Shown here: one piece after another, positions 33,596 through 44,357 of the stretch
How positions within the stretch are numbered: the stretch's first letter is position 1
Layout of the letters: every line of letters begins with the position of its first letter
Assembly: GCA_963576475.1 (NCBI GenBank)
Contig: OY754964.1
Span: forward strand, 9,029,986-9,093,985
Source: Molanna angustata
Lineage: Eukaryota > Arthropoda > Insecta > Trichoptera > Molannidae
DNA: 64,000 nucleotides
Direction of reading: 5' to 3'
Position numbers and translations under genes: made by a program
The notes under the pieces: generated by a model
Seen by the model: the letters and a program-made list of their open reading frames with translations, nothing else
Databases searched by the model: none
What the model was told of the DNA's origin: nothing

Positions 33596-34373
33596 GTATC
33601 TGGATGGGTGAACTATTCCCAATTGAAAGCTTGATGATGCGTTTGTTGCATTTTATTTTGCTCTTTTAAATAAATTACAATTTACGCATTGATCTGCTAA
33701 TTCTTTTGAGGAAGTGTATAATGGTAATAATAATAATTGAGTGTTATTATTTGTAGTGCTTAATTGTTATTAATATCATTAGTAAATCGGCCAGCGCTCC
33801 GTTAAAAAAAAATAACACACGTATATCTTAATCATTATTTTAAATAAATATTACAAAATCGTTAGCATTTTTAGATGCAGGTCAATCTTTTACATCTTCA
33901 CGAGTATTAAGTTATACTATTTTCTCCGAAATACTAAAAAATTTAAGCGCACATGATATACATAATTCTTTAACAAGAACGGTTTGATAATGTTTAATAA
34001 GAGGATGACATAACAACAATTCAGTAAATGTTGAAAATGAGAAGAAAGAAGAATGTTTGACGTCGAATACGATGTGATAGAAAATTGCTTGTCGAGCTCA
34101 AAGGTTTAGACCAAATACTTACTAGACGGAAAAAAAACGTGTTCCTGTAATTCTACAGAAAACTACATGCCTAATTGAGCAAAATGAACAATTATATTAG
34201 GAAAATGGAAAACTCAATCAGATGGTTAAACTTGAAATACCTTAATTTATTAAAGTTATCAAACAAAAGGAAATAAAATAACATTTTGAATCTTATAAAA
34301 ATATTCAACAACGAAATTGACTATTTTGAGTTGTTACAACTGAGAAATATTCAGGTACCTGGTAGTTAAACCA

Positions 34374-34442
34374 GAGCGCCGAGTGTTTTTTTTTATTGTG
34401 ACAATTACCTATCTTTCAAATTCAGAGCAAAATTCGGCGCTC
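34374..34442. repeat. Short inverted repeat
   Basis: GAGCGCCGA (34374-34382) and TCGGCGCTC (34434-34442) can pair across a 51-nt loop. They stand out as GC-rich in AT-rich intron DNA. Confidence 0.5.
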
Positions 34443-34968
34443 ATTCGCATGCAACGTCTAAGTAACGAGTATTCCTCAAATATCGACTTTTTTATTTTGA
34501 TTTTGGCTTTTATAAGAGAGAGATACGCATAAACCTGTTTAAATTTTTTTTATATATTATTATGTGTTTTTTTATTTATTTTAAATTATATTTTTCTTAT
34601 ATATATAATATCCTGTTTTATTTAAGTTCATACGAGTATGTATACTTTTTTGTGGTTTTTTTTTCTTTTTACTACAGATATATTTTTTTTTGTTTTGTTG
34701 ACTTTTTTTGTTTTATTATGTAGGTTTTTATGTTGACCAAGTGTTTAATTATTTAATTTCTTAGTTCTATGATGTTATTTCAATATGCGTATTTTTTTTT
34801 TGCAAGAACCTATATAAAAGGAAACTGTGCCGTGAATCGGGAAATAAATAAGTTGGCAATTGCGTTTACAATCAGAATAAAATCGAAGGATTATGGAAAC
34901 AAAACATTTTCTTCGGCTTTCATAACATACTACAAATATAACACCTTTAATACTTTAACATGACATAC

Positions 34969-35125
34969 CTTAGAACAGTTTTCACATGGATAACGCCTTA
35001 GATCTGGATGAGCCAGAGACCGATGCCTCAGGAGTCCAGTTCTTGAAGAATATGATCTTGGACAGGCCTCGCAGCGATGCTGCCCAGCTGGATAACGATG
35101 TGCCGTCACAAGATGCTCATCCAAT
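34969..35125 (-). CDS. ham: hamlet internal exon, zinc fingers
   Basis: It opens after TTTTTTTCAG with one base completing a codon, so the upstream exon must end with two bases. It encodes LDEHLVTAHRY (His half of a finger whose Cys half is upstream), a full finger HRCEACPRSYSSRTGLLRHRSLAH, and RYPCENCSK, whose finger is completed by [11 protein letters not shown] of the next exon. It ends in phase 0 before GTATGT at 34968. It corresponds to the region ending CENCAK in vertebrate EVI1/PRDM16. Upstream exons (PR domain and first fingers) were not found. Confidence 0.9.
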
Positions 35126-37534
35126 CTGAAAAAAATTATAAACAAATGTTATAAATACAAACATATTTTTTTTAGTATAGATCATATGCTATGGCAAACA
35201 ACTGGTTAATTACTAAAAAAAGAAAAGAAACTGATGACAATTTATTTAATATTACTACGTAATTGATTTACGAAAAATCATAATTATATTAGCATTAACC
35301 CTTTTTACATCAAGCAATATTTCATACTACACTAAAACGTATACTTGCACTTTTGTCTCGCTTCAACCTACCACGTAACCTTATAAAATTAACTCACACA
35401 ATGGGTCATATTACAAGAGTTATTTGAGAAAAATGTAAGAAAAGGGTAAGGTCCCGTACTGTGAGAATACTGCTTACGGGACCTCATTTTTTTCAATCTC
35501 AATATGGTAAAGAATAACAATCTCAATATGGTAAATAATATTTATGTTGTATGAAATATTTTAATAAAAGCAGATAAATTTGGTTTTAAAGAGCGTGAGA
35601 GCATTTTGAAAACTTTGCCATACGCCATACGCCGTACGCCATACATACAAACACATCATGACGAAACTCACAGTGTGCACTCTCTACGTGATACCCGTTG
35701 AGAAATTGATGTAAAAAAATACGCTTAAAAATTGTTAAATCATGACTCTCCACTATTCCATAGTGTGGAGAGTAATAATAGAACTAATTTACATAACGCT
35801 ACTCTGGGACAGGCATAGCCTAATCCACAAATTAAAAAAAATATATATACGCTGATGAGTAAACTTTAACTTTTTACTTAACTATAGTATTTTACAATTT
35901 ATTTACTACTTTATCAATTTATATTGTACCTACATCAGATATTATTATTTATTATACTTGTAAAAAAGGTTTTTTAATAAATAAATAATTTTTATCTACA
36001 GAACCATATTCTGAAAGCCTCCATTCTTCCTTTATCTCTTTCGGATATGCAAAGTGGTCTCCTCGTTTTATTTTAAAGTAGGTATATAAAATTAACAATC
36101 ATTTTCTTAACTAGTTTTCATCGAATAAACTACCGCCATAACGGTAACTCTAGTAAAATTGATTATTTTTACCGATAAAAATCTAATAATGAGTTTTGGT
36201 CATTTTTTTTCTCGGTAGATTTTGGTCCAGTTTACAATAATTATGCTAAGTGTCCATTTTATTTCAATCATCCACAAAATTACGTGATTGTAAATTTACA
36301 CACGAATAAATTTCCTTTTTTTTTTCAAGACACTCGTCTGGTATATAACGCTCCAAGGCGTGACATATATGGAAAGCTCCTTAAATCTATTTGCAACAAA
36401 TGCTCTGAGTTATTCTTATAATTAGATTTGAAATGTCAGTCGGTGTTTATGCTATCATAAATAAATTTTTGTATTTTTAATGATCGTAAATAAATCAACG
36501 ATGAAATTTTTTTTTTTATTTTATTGGATATCACCTGTAGCTATTACATTTTTCCGGATCAACACTACAGATTGGTTTATTATATAAAATATTTAACTAT
36601 AGCAGTCTAGCAGGTATTTATCCAGTAAATAATCAACCAATATGTAAAGCTTAAAGATAAACCAAAATTATTTATTGATACATAGGCTCGTGCATGGTCA
36701 ATGCAATTAAATTTCAAGTTAGGTATTTATTAAAAGCACGTGATTTTTTGGCCTTCTGATGGGCAAAAAACACAGCACATTTGGATGCCGATTATCTAAT
36801 TTTATGAGTTGTTTTCCAAAAAATTATCAAAATAAAACCACTCGAACATTTAGTAAAGAAAATGTAAAGAAAAATACCTATTCATTGTAGACCTACGCAT
36901 TTTATATGGTACTTATTTTTTTTAGAAATGTAGCCCTATTTACTTTATAATCTTACATCCGCGACTAATCCTACATAATGAAATGAATGAGTATTTATGA
37001 GTATTATTATTTTATTTATTTTATCATATAAACAGAATATCAAATATTAATGTATGCCACTGTACAATTTTTTCATTATTTTTTTTAGAACCATTAAGTT
37101 TGGTCACATATTTAATATAGGTACGCAATTCACTTTCTTTTTAATTTTGTTTACGGTCACCACTGTGATAAAGCATGTTTATAAAGTGAGAAGTATTCAG
37201 AGACCATTTTTCAATACTAATTAACAGATAAACATGAGAGATAAGTTGCGTTGAATGTGGTCTTTTGAGATTGCTTGCACGCTGACAAAATTTGCACGTG
37301 CAACACACAGAAGCAATTTCACATACAATATGAAGGAATGATTATGGAATTGTAAAATTTTCTGTTTATTATATAAATTAGGTACCTATATAAGTTGGCA
37401 ATTACTTTTTCAAAAAAGGGGTTATATCTTACTGCTCTTTTAGAAATAATATAAATATATTCTACCTACGTAAGTAATTACTACTTTACCTTAAATAAGT
37501 AAGAACTAATTAGGTAATACATTTTCAAATAATT
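35126..37534. other. Probable ham intron or 5' region; two hairpins only
   Basis: No exon was recognised. A perfect 10-bp inverted repeat AGGTCCCGTA / TACGGGACCT lies at 35449-35458 and 35475-35484. Directly after it CAATCTCAATATGGTAAA is duplicated. A second hairpin, ACTCTCCACTA with TAGTGTGGAGAGT, is at 35745-35773. CCATACGC-type short repeats occur at 35624-35648. Confidence 0.5.
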
Positions 37535-37805
37535 TCTTATTTATTTGTAACTTCTTGTACATATAGTTTGTACACTGACGGGATTATTGCCAAACGGCAA
37601 TTGCTTACAAACCAACCAGAGTTAATGTTAAAATACAATATAATGTGTAATATGGCAATATGGTAATGCTATTACAAAAACAAAGATTATAAAGATAAAA
37701 GAAGACAGGTGAAAAATAAAAAATTAAAGATCGAATTTAAGAACATTTCATAGCAATGACAGGAAAATAAAATGATAGATAAGGAGAGGAAAAATTCAGA
37801 TACAT
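37535..37805 (-). repeat. LINE/SINE 3' tail with conserved hairpin
   Basis: On the minus strand: C/T-rich block, GGTTGGTTTGTAAGCAATTG, a CAATTGCC / GGCAATAATCCC hairpin, GTCAGTGTACAAACTATATG and an AAATAAATAAG end. Same structure and spacing as 2195-2460. Confidence 0.75.
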
Positions 37806-37860
37806 TGCAATCAATAAATCTTGAAAGAGTTCCATATATTTTAAAGATAATAAATAGATG

Positions 37861-37925
37861 ATTTGGTGGTCAAGTGAGCTGAAATATTAATCATACAGAC
37901 GCGGGTTCGTATCCTGCCTCGACAG
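37861..37925 (+). repeat. tRNA-like (SINE head) remnant
   Basis: GGTGGTCAAGTGAGCTG and GACGCGGGTTCGTATCCTGC resemble pol III A and B boxes about 40 bp apart. GACGCGGGTTCGT also occurs at 60699-60711, suggesting two copies of one tRNA-derived family. Confidence 0.4.
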
Positions 37926-37994
37926 ATTTCGTTCACCTATACCAACAGAATAAACATTTTCGTTGTTTAGGGAATATATTAATTTATCTTCATA

Positions 37995-38813
37995 TAACAT
38001 AATAAGCAAAACAGTGCAGTGCAGAAAAAGCAGAACAGTGTGTCAAATAAAAGTAGCAAAAGCAGAACAGTGTAGTGAAAAGCAGCAAAAGCAGAACAGT
38101 GTGTCAAATAAAAGTAGAGAATGAATGGCTTGAACAAGTCGATGAGTATGTCTACCTGGGTAGTATGTTCCAACGGAATGGACGGCCTGATAAGGATATT
38201 GAAAGAAGAGTTATGGCAGGAAACAGAGTGAATGGAGCACTTAGACCAGTTATGAATGATCGCAACATATCAAGAGACGCTAAAGTTGCCATTCATAACG
38301 CAATCGTAGTGCCAACCCTGACGTATGCAAGTGAGACCTGGACATGGCAGAAGTCGCACGAAAGCAGAATAAATGCAGTTGAAATGAGATCGTTAAGAAG
38401 GATTTGTAATAGAACGATGTATGACCGGGTAAGAAACGAGGAGATAAGGAAAGAATGTAACATTAAGAAAGATGTCATTACTAGAATGAAAGTGAACACA
38501 TTGAGATGGTTTGGTCACATGGGGAGAATGAATGAGGAGCGCCTGACGAAGAAAATATACAGAGCGGAAAGGAATGGAATGAGAGGTCGGGGACGCCCAA
38601 GAAAGGGATGGCACGACCATGTGAACGAAATTTTGAAAGACGGAAATGTTAGAAGTGTGAGCAATAGACGAACATGTATGAGACGATGTATGAATGTTGA
38701 TGAGGCGATGAATGCGTGTCAAGATAGAAAAATGTGGCGTTCGGTTCTCTCTGCCTGCCCCGTGAGGGACATGGCGTGATGGTATGTATGTATGTATGTA
38801 TGTAACATAATAA
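37995..38813 (+). mobile_element. LINE reverse-transcriptase C-terminal copy 3, with target duplication
   Basis: TAACATAATAA at 37995-38005 and 38803-38813 brackets a 797-bp insertion. Its first 110 bp are tandem AGCAAAAGCAGAACAGTG units. Then the frame open to 38779 encodes WLEQVDEYVYLGSMFQRNGR, PDKDIERRVMAGNRVNGALR, VVPTLTYASETWTWQKSHES, WFGHMGRMNEERLTKKIYRA and GRGRPRKGWHDHVNEILKDG, ending VRDMA before TGA. The 3' end is an ATGT repeat of about five units. It is a 5'-truncated LINE lacking the catalytic palm. Of the three copies it keeps the most upstream protein (YLGSMF). The frame without lesions and the intact duplication point to a young insertion. Confidence 0.9.
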
Positions 38814-39639
38814 AAAACAAAAAAAAAATTATAATCTGATACCCAAGAATTGCATGGTCCATAATGGGAGTAATAAAAAAATATTGCCTTTGAAATGATG
38901 TTGTTTTCTTTATCCTACATTTATTTTACCCTAAGATAATCCATATTCATATTTTAAACTATGAAAAACCAATTTGGATATTTAATTTATCGATTCTAAG
39001 TGAAAATCCATAGTAAATTAAACGATAACGCCAGTTTCACTGTTTATTTATTAAATGTATTTTTCTATTTGTAAAATGTGTTTTTCTATTTTTTTTATTT
39101 TCATAAAAATTTGTTATTTTTTACTATAGATTACTTTTTATTTATCTCTATTGTGTAAATAATGTTCTTGATTCCTATTATATAATGAAAAACAACACAA
39201 ATAAAATAAGTACCTATTTATTTTCTTAAAATACTTAGCTTCCTATGCATAAAAAAGAGTATATTTATTACCTACATCAAAACAATTTGATATAAAAAAC
39301 TCTGACATTGTGAAATGTTCAAAAATGTTTTAGTTAATTACTGATCTAGATTTCCTTCTTGTTTTTTTTACGTAGGTTCCTACCAAAAGCAGCAAGTGGA
39401 TCATGACATATGCAAACAAGATATCTTTAAACTGCAATAAAAGTGAGCATCGAATTTATTATGTAAATTTATGTAGAATCAATTTTAAATGTCATCGAGT
39501 CCATTAATAATGGTCATATTAATCACTGCTCCATGATAACTTACGTGGGAAAACACAATGGAATAAAATTATATCATATTTCCAGAAGATATGATATTTA
39601 AATAATTATATGATTGTATAAGGTGATCTAGATCTATGT
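38814..39639. other. AT-rich spacer
   Basis: Nothing recognised. Confidence 0.4.
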
Positions 39640-39800
39640 ATGTTTGTTTATTTAAGAACACCCTTACACCCTGCACAAATGGCGAGTTTATTACCAGATA
39701 GCAATTTCTTCTATCTATCCAATTTTTCCAACCCAGAGAAGCGATATTTTAAATAAATTTCTATTCTGCTGGGAATCGAACCCAGGAGGCTGACGCTGAA
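39640..39800 (-). mobile_element. SINE fragment: B-box head joined to LINE-like tail
   Basis: On the minus strand CTGGGTTCGATTCCCAGCAG (a perfect tRNA T-arm/B box) is followed, after about 45 bp, by TTGGATAGATAGAAGAAATT, a GCTATCTGG stem remnant, AAACTCGCCATTTGTGCAGG and an AAATAAAC end. The tail matches the LINE/SINE tail family seen elsewhere in the window. This is the usual arrangement of a SINE that borrows a LINE 3' end. Confidence 0.65.
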
Positions 39801-39874
39801 GTTTGCTTAAGAGAACATATAAAAGCTTAATCTAGTGACTGAAAACATTATATTTTAAAACCGCATGAATTTTT

Positions 39875-40250
39875 AACATCTCAATAGAGATAAAGTTAAA
39901 ACACTAAAGAAGAACCAGGAACTCAAGGCATCTGCAGGGCTTACGACAAGTCATTGTCTGGTTTACGTGATCACTTCCTTATTGAGTTCCCTATCAATAT
40001 AATTATTGAAAGTTATATATATATATTTAATCATGAAAATCTGTTTGAAAATAAGCTGAAAACACCAACGGCATCTATGAAGTGACGAAGAAACCTTTTT
40101 GTAACGCCATCTATTGAGAAATTGGTTTGTAAACAATGAAAGCAACAGTCCTAATACATGAGGTGACAATGCTTTTGTGCAGTCCGGATGACTAGTTGTA
40201 AGCCCTGTAGGTGCTGTGAGTTCCTCAATTGAGATGTTAAAATTTTGTCA
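39875..40250. mobile_element. Foldback element, copy 2 (arms only)
   Basis: TTTTTAACATCTCAATAG at the left pairs with ATTGAGATGTTAAAATTTT at the right. GAACCAGGAACTCAAGGCA pairs with GGTGCTGTGAGTTCC. The head TTCCCTGTCGGGAGTC of the 27- and 62-kb copies is absent. Confidence 0.7.
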
Positions 40251-40919
40251 TAGAACATCATTGACTAAAAAATGCAATGTTTGCGAAAGTATATGCAACT
40301 ATAATATATTCTAATGTAATGGAGTGTTTAGTGTTGCTCTCATCTCACTTATTTTTATATTTTCAAAAAAATCTATTAATTAATTTTCCGCACTAGGTAA
40401 TTATTTCTTTAAATGTCGAGTCGAAACACAAATGATGTCTATATATTCTTTTTTTGTCTTTCATTATTTTTGATTGACAAAATATGCATATTTTTGAAAG
40501 TCGTTTGTATGATGTTGATTCATATGCATTAAAGTCGTGCATGTTTTTGTGTGTTCCGTCGAGAAGATCGCCAATAAATCAACAAAGCAAATAATAAATA
40601 GTATTAGCCACACGGAAGCGAGACCGCTCCATCTACCATTCGTTGTCTTCAACATAATAATATGGAACAAAAACACATTTACATTTCCAGACGATTTGTT
40701 ATGAACCTCAGAGGTACACAACACGAAATTTCATTTATTAAAATGAATATCAGTATTTTTGATATTTAGATAGACACTCTAATTCTTTTTGTACCTTAAT
40801 CGTAGATCTGCTTTACAGATTTCCCCTCTCTGGGAATCTAAAATCCAAGTGTCTAACCAATCTTCATTTATGCGTATAAACAAAAAAATATTTGATTTTT
40901 AAGCCAGAATTATGTCTGA
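40251..40919. other. Spacer, nothing recognised
   Basis: No supported feature. The 86-codon minus frame (40464-40724) has no known domain. Confidence 0.4.
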
Positions 40920-40990
40920 GTTTCTTTGCGCATGCGCTTTGAGTGATCACGCAAAGCAGACGATAACAGGTTGTAAGCATCACCCTCAGC
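40920..40990. repeat. Half arm of the foldback family
   Basis: GCGCATGCGCTTTGAGTGAT, CACGCAAAGCAGACGATAAC and AGGTTGTAAGC match the right arm of the foldback copies. No partner arm is nearby. Confidence 0.6.
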
Positions 40991-41034
40991 GTCACAACCC
41001 TTTACGAGTCCCAGCTGCATCCAAGAATCTTTTC

Positions 41035-41480
41035 CATACTGCTATATAGTTGGCTGCACAGAGTAATAGTTGGCTGCCACGTTCCAGTTCTGCTGCCCCA
41101 TATCCCAACAATCCGCGACAACGGCGTTCAACCATCGTGATTGAGGTCTCACTACGCTTCTTCTATCAGTTGGGTCATTAGACAACACCCTTTTTGGGAG
41201 CTTCAGATCATTCACACAGTGTGAATGTCCCAACCAACGTAGTTTGTTAATCTTTATGAACTTGGCTAAGCTGATTTCCTAGTAAAGATCATAGAGCTCG
41301 GTGTTACATAATTTTACACCATGTTTGACCGTCGTTAATTGGTCCATATATTCTGCGTAAGAATTTTCTCTCAAAGGCGTCAAGTTTGTTTTAATCGTCC
41401 AGGTTTCTGAGGCATATGTTAAGACTGGTCTAATTAGTGTCTTGTTAAGTGTGGCTTTATTTTTTTCTGAACAATAGGCT
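41035..41480 (-). mobile_element. LINE reverse-transcriptase C-terminal fragment
   Basis: On the minus strand 41480-41340 encodes KATLNKTLIRPVLTYASETW with TIKTNLTPLRENSYAEYMD. The next piece is NKLRWLGHSHCVNDLKLPKR, then NDPTDRRSVVRPQSRWLNAV with VADCWDMGQQNWN, down to about 41050. This is the conserved thumb/tail region (TLIRPVLTYxSETW ... LRWLGH ... RPxxRWLxxVxxD). Frame changes and a stop near 41285 show decay. It is a different subfamily from the copies at 6.8, 20.6 and 38 kb, with R-P-V-L in place of V-P-T-L. The left end has a short duplication around TAGTTGGCTGC. Confidence 0.8.
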
Positions 41481-42089
41481 TGACTTCAATTGTCTACTTC
41501 AATTGACTTCAAAATAACTCTGGGTAGCTCCAAGAATCCTCTACCCAATCTCAATACTCAGATCGCTATGTTGTTGTGCTGTATTCTTATTCATATTCAT
41601 TATCTATACACCTACTTTTTATCTAGTGTTGTTTGTAAGCAATAGATAAATTAAACAAAAAAAATGAAATTAAAAATAATATAAAAGGTTTGCAATGTAT
41701 GCAAAGATTAAAGATCGACCCTGCCTTGCTCGCATTGTCCACTCATTGGACAAAACAAGTTTTGTGAAAATTGAATTAGCTGTGTGAAAAATGCCGTCTA
41801 CAAATTAATCATCAATAATGATCTTTTTACTATTTCTATATCAACATAATAAAATATATCATTTTTTTAAATATATTAGAACAACTTTATGAATTTTATT
41901 TTTATTTATGAAAACGAAAATTGAAAGAATTAAGCCCGCATTTGTTGATTATTAACCTTTTTTCTGAATTATTTATGATTATATTTAGTTGTTATATACA
42001 AATACATAAAAACCAACTATAATTATAAATAATATGTATTTTTATTTGTATTTTATATTGTTTTTTCCTTTAGTTTGGATACTTATGTA
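41481..42089. other. AT-rich spacer
   Basis: Nothing recognised. Confidence 0.4.
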
Positions 42090-42480
42090 GTGCATCTCGA
42101 AAAACTTGAACGTTTTCAGAATATGTGTATCAGATTCATCTTTGGGTTGAAAATTTTTATTATCATCTTACCGCAATCTTCTTTGTCAAGATACACTAGC
42201 GGCGCAGTATAAACATTCTGTCACTATTTTACAATATTCTCTCTAATCTAAACCTGCCACAATGACTTAAAAACAAATAATGTATTTATCCAATCATAGA
42301 CTTCCACTCCAATCTGCTGAACGCACAACACTATCCATAACACAAAACTTCTTAGCTCGTCGTTCTAAGTACAATTAGTATGGAATTGCCTATATCCGGA
42401 TATTGCGTCGTCTATCTTACTTTGTTTTTTGAAAAAAATAACTAAAATATTTATCCCTAAACACCTAATCCCGATTTTTT
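42090..42480 (+). mobile_element. Heavily decayed Jockey-type LINE C-terminal fragment
   Basis: Across several plus frames, pieces read HLEKLERFQNMCIRFIFGLK, then after stops ILSNLNLPQ, NTIHNTKLLSSSF and CFLKKITKIF. This order (LQRLQNxCxRFIxGL ... xLWNxLP ... FKKxxK) is the end of Jockey-like ORF2 proteins. Numerous stops and shifts make it an old copy. Confidence 0.55.
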
Positions 42481-42604
42481 CTTCTTGTCCATTCCCGATT
42501 CTTCTTTTTGTTATAAAATATATATTTTTAATCTTAATCTTAGTGTAATTTATTTATGTATGTAGCTTCTCGGGCAACTAACAGGTACTATGTCAAATAA
42601 TTAT

Positions 42605-42775
42605 TTAACACGCACCCAATAACAAGTTGCCACATTCTGGAGACTTACGATATTTATCGTCTCACAGATCCAGACTGAAAACACAATTTTAAAAACTGTG
42701 TCTCCACCGGGAATCGAACCCGGGACCCTTGGATCAGCACCAGATATCCAACCAACTGAGCCACGAAGGCCGACA
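42605..42775 (-). mobile_element. tRNA-derived SINE
   Basis: The head (42699-42775, minus) folds like a tRNA: acceptor ends TGTC and GACA, A box TGGCTCAGTTGG, and T arm CCGGGTTCGATTCCCGG with a perfect 5-bp stem. Directly after it a non-tRNA body runs to 42605 (TGTGTTTTCAGTCTGGATCT ... CTCCAGAATGTGGCAACTTG ... GGGTGCGTG). The same body, diverged, is at 25738-25832, so this is a SINE and not a working tRNA gene. Pol III promoter boxes look intact. No clear target duplication was seen. Confidence 0.8.
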
Positions 42776-42854
42776 TAATGTATATTTTCTGTTTTTTTCA
42801 CTTCATTCATTTGTTGATGTACAATGTACATAATATAATTTTGTCATACTTTTT

Positions 42855-42960
42855 AATTTGGTTGGTTGGAAAAAATTGCCTAATGGCAATCATCCCACCA
42901 GTGTGCATTATATTTATTTATATTGTGTAGAAAAGAAAATAAATTAATATTTGCTTTATT
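42855..42960 (+). repeat. LINE/SINE 3' tail with conserved hairpin
   Basis: TTTGGTTGGTTGGAAAAAAT, TTGCCTAATGGCAA (perfect 5-bp stem), CCACCAGTGTGCATTATATT and an AAATAAATTAAT end. Confidence 0.7.
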
Positions 42961-44293
42961 TTGAATAAAGTTTAAAAAAATATTATGTGTAGTTACCTGC
43001 GATAAAAAAATTATGTCCCTAGGTGATGCTGAATTTTATTTAGGAAAGGACATTGTACATACAAATAAAGTAATTAAATAATTTGCTCATTTTGTAAGTT
43101 CTATCAAAGCTACTCCTAATCTTAATACGTTCTTATTTTGTCATAATCAACATTCAATCATACAAATTCATTAATATAAATTATTAAAATCAATCAATTA
43201 ATTTTAATCTTAATACATTTAAATTCTGATTCTCATCTTTATCAACTTTATGACTAGCCCTGCTGATTATCCCCTTACATTATAATCATTAATTAAGTCA
43301 AAAAAAACTTGTATATGTAACATATTAAGATTAATTATCAAAACCTTTAAAATTAAATCTGTTTTCTCGTAAGTTTTTACGCTAAATTCGATTCATAAAA
43401 TTACTGACCATCTAGCGATTACTTAACAATGCATGTAAAACGTATGTATGATTATTTGATAAATGTATTCAGATTATCAGCGCACTAATCAATTTACACT
43501 TTCCATTTATTTTCAAACGTTCACAACCCATCTTGGTATCTCCCATACATAAAACCGGGCAATATTTTCACATGTTTGGTAAATTAATTTTCAATTTCTC
43601 CTTGTGCTTGACTTGCTCATGTGAAAATAATTTTTGTCTTCGATGATCGATCTGTACAATTTGTTGAATGATTTTACCGTGTTTGTTGCAGCGGTGAATT
43701 TCGGTTTGTCGAATTTTGGAGCTCGGATAAGTCAATCGTTTGATTTATTTATATATTTGGGAAGATTAATAGATATGAAGTGACGCCAGTTGTTACTATC
43801 AAAACTCTCGTTTCGTGCTTCTGAATTTTTTTCACTCATATAGGTATGCACCTACCGAACCAGTCGCGTTGGAACAAGTTAAGTGTGCGGTTGAAAATTT
43901 ACAACAAAAATGATAAATTATAGTTATTCGTATCATATCGTTAATAAATCTGCTGAGATCACAAAGTCTTTTAAGTTCACGAGGTACAAAATTAATTAGG
44001 CGAGTTTTTAGCTGCTGGGGCACATACCCAATGTCTCATACGAAAACAGAGGCCAAATTTTGATAAATGTATTTTCCGCAAACAATATCAGTTGAAACTT
44101 CAAAAACAAATGAATATCATGATAGAGTGGCTATCCAGTAGTGAGGATTCCCCGACAATTGTCGTTTCCAGGGAGTGCCCGATTGCTTTTATTTTGCATT
44201 GTCGTTATATCTGTGGTTTCTCCTTATCGATCATATAGTTAATTATTTCACGATCATTAGCAATTTTCGTTGAGGCCCCTTTCATACTCCCCA
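42961..44293. other. Spacer, nothing recognised
   Basis: AT-rich; no frame with a recognisable domain. Confidence 0.4.
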
Positions 44294-44357
44294 CAACCTC
44301 TAACCGAATGTTATCATCCTCTAACTGAATGTTACTTACTTCTAATTGAATGCTATC
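44294..44357. repeat. Short tandem repeat, about 3 x 21 bp
   Basis: CCTCTAACCGAATGTTATCA, CCTCTAACTGAATGTTACTT and TTCTAATTGAATGCTATCAT follow one another. The translated PLTECYH repeat of the plus frame here is only a consequence of this. Confidence 0.7.

Larger units (their letters stand above)
32482..34968 (-). other. ham intron with transposon debris
   Basis: 2487 bp, donor GTATGT, acceptor TTTCAG. It contains an antisense LINE remnant (33185-33595) and a small inverted repeat (34374-34442). The rest is AT-rich. Confidence 0.8.

Noticed and set aside
42699..42775. Functional tRNA gene on the minus strand
   Set aside because: It is directly joined to a body found again at 25.7 kb, so it is the head of a SINE.
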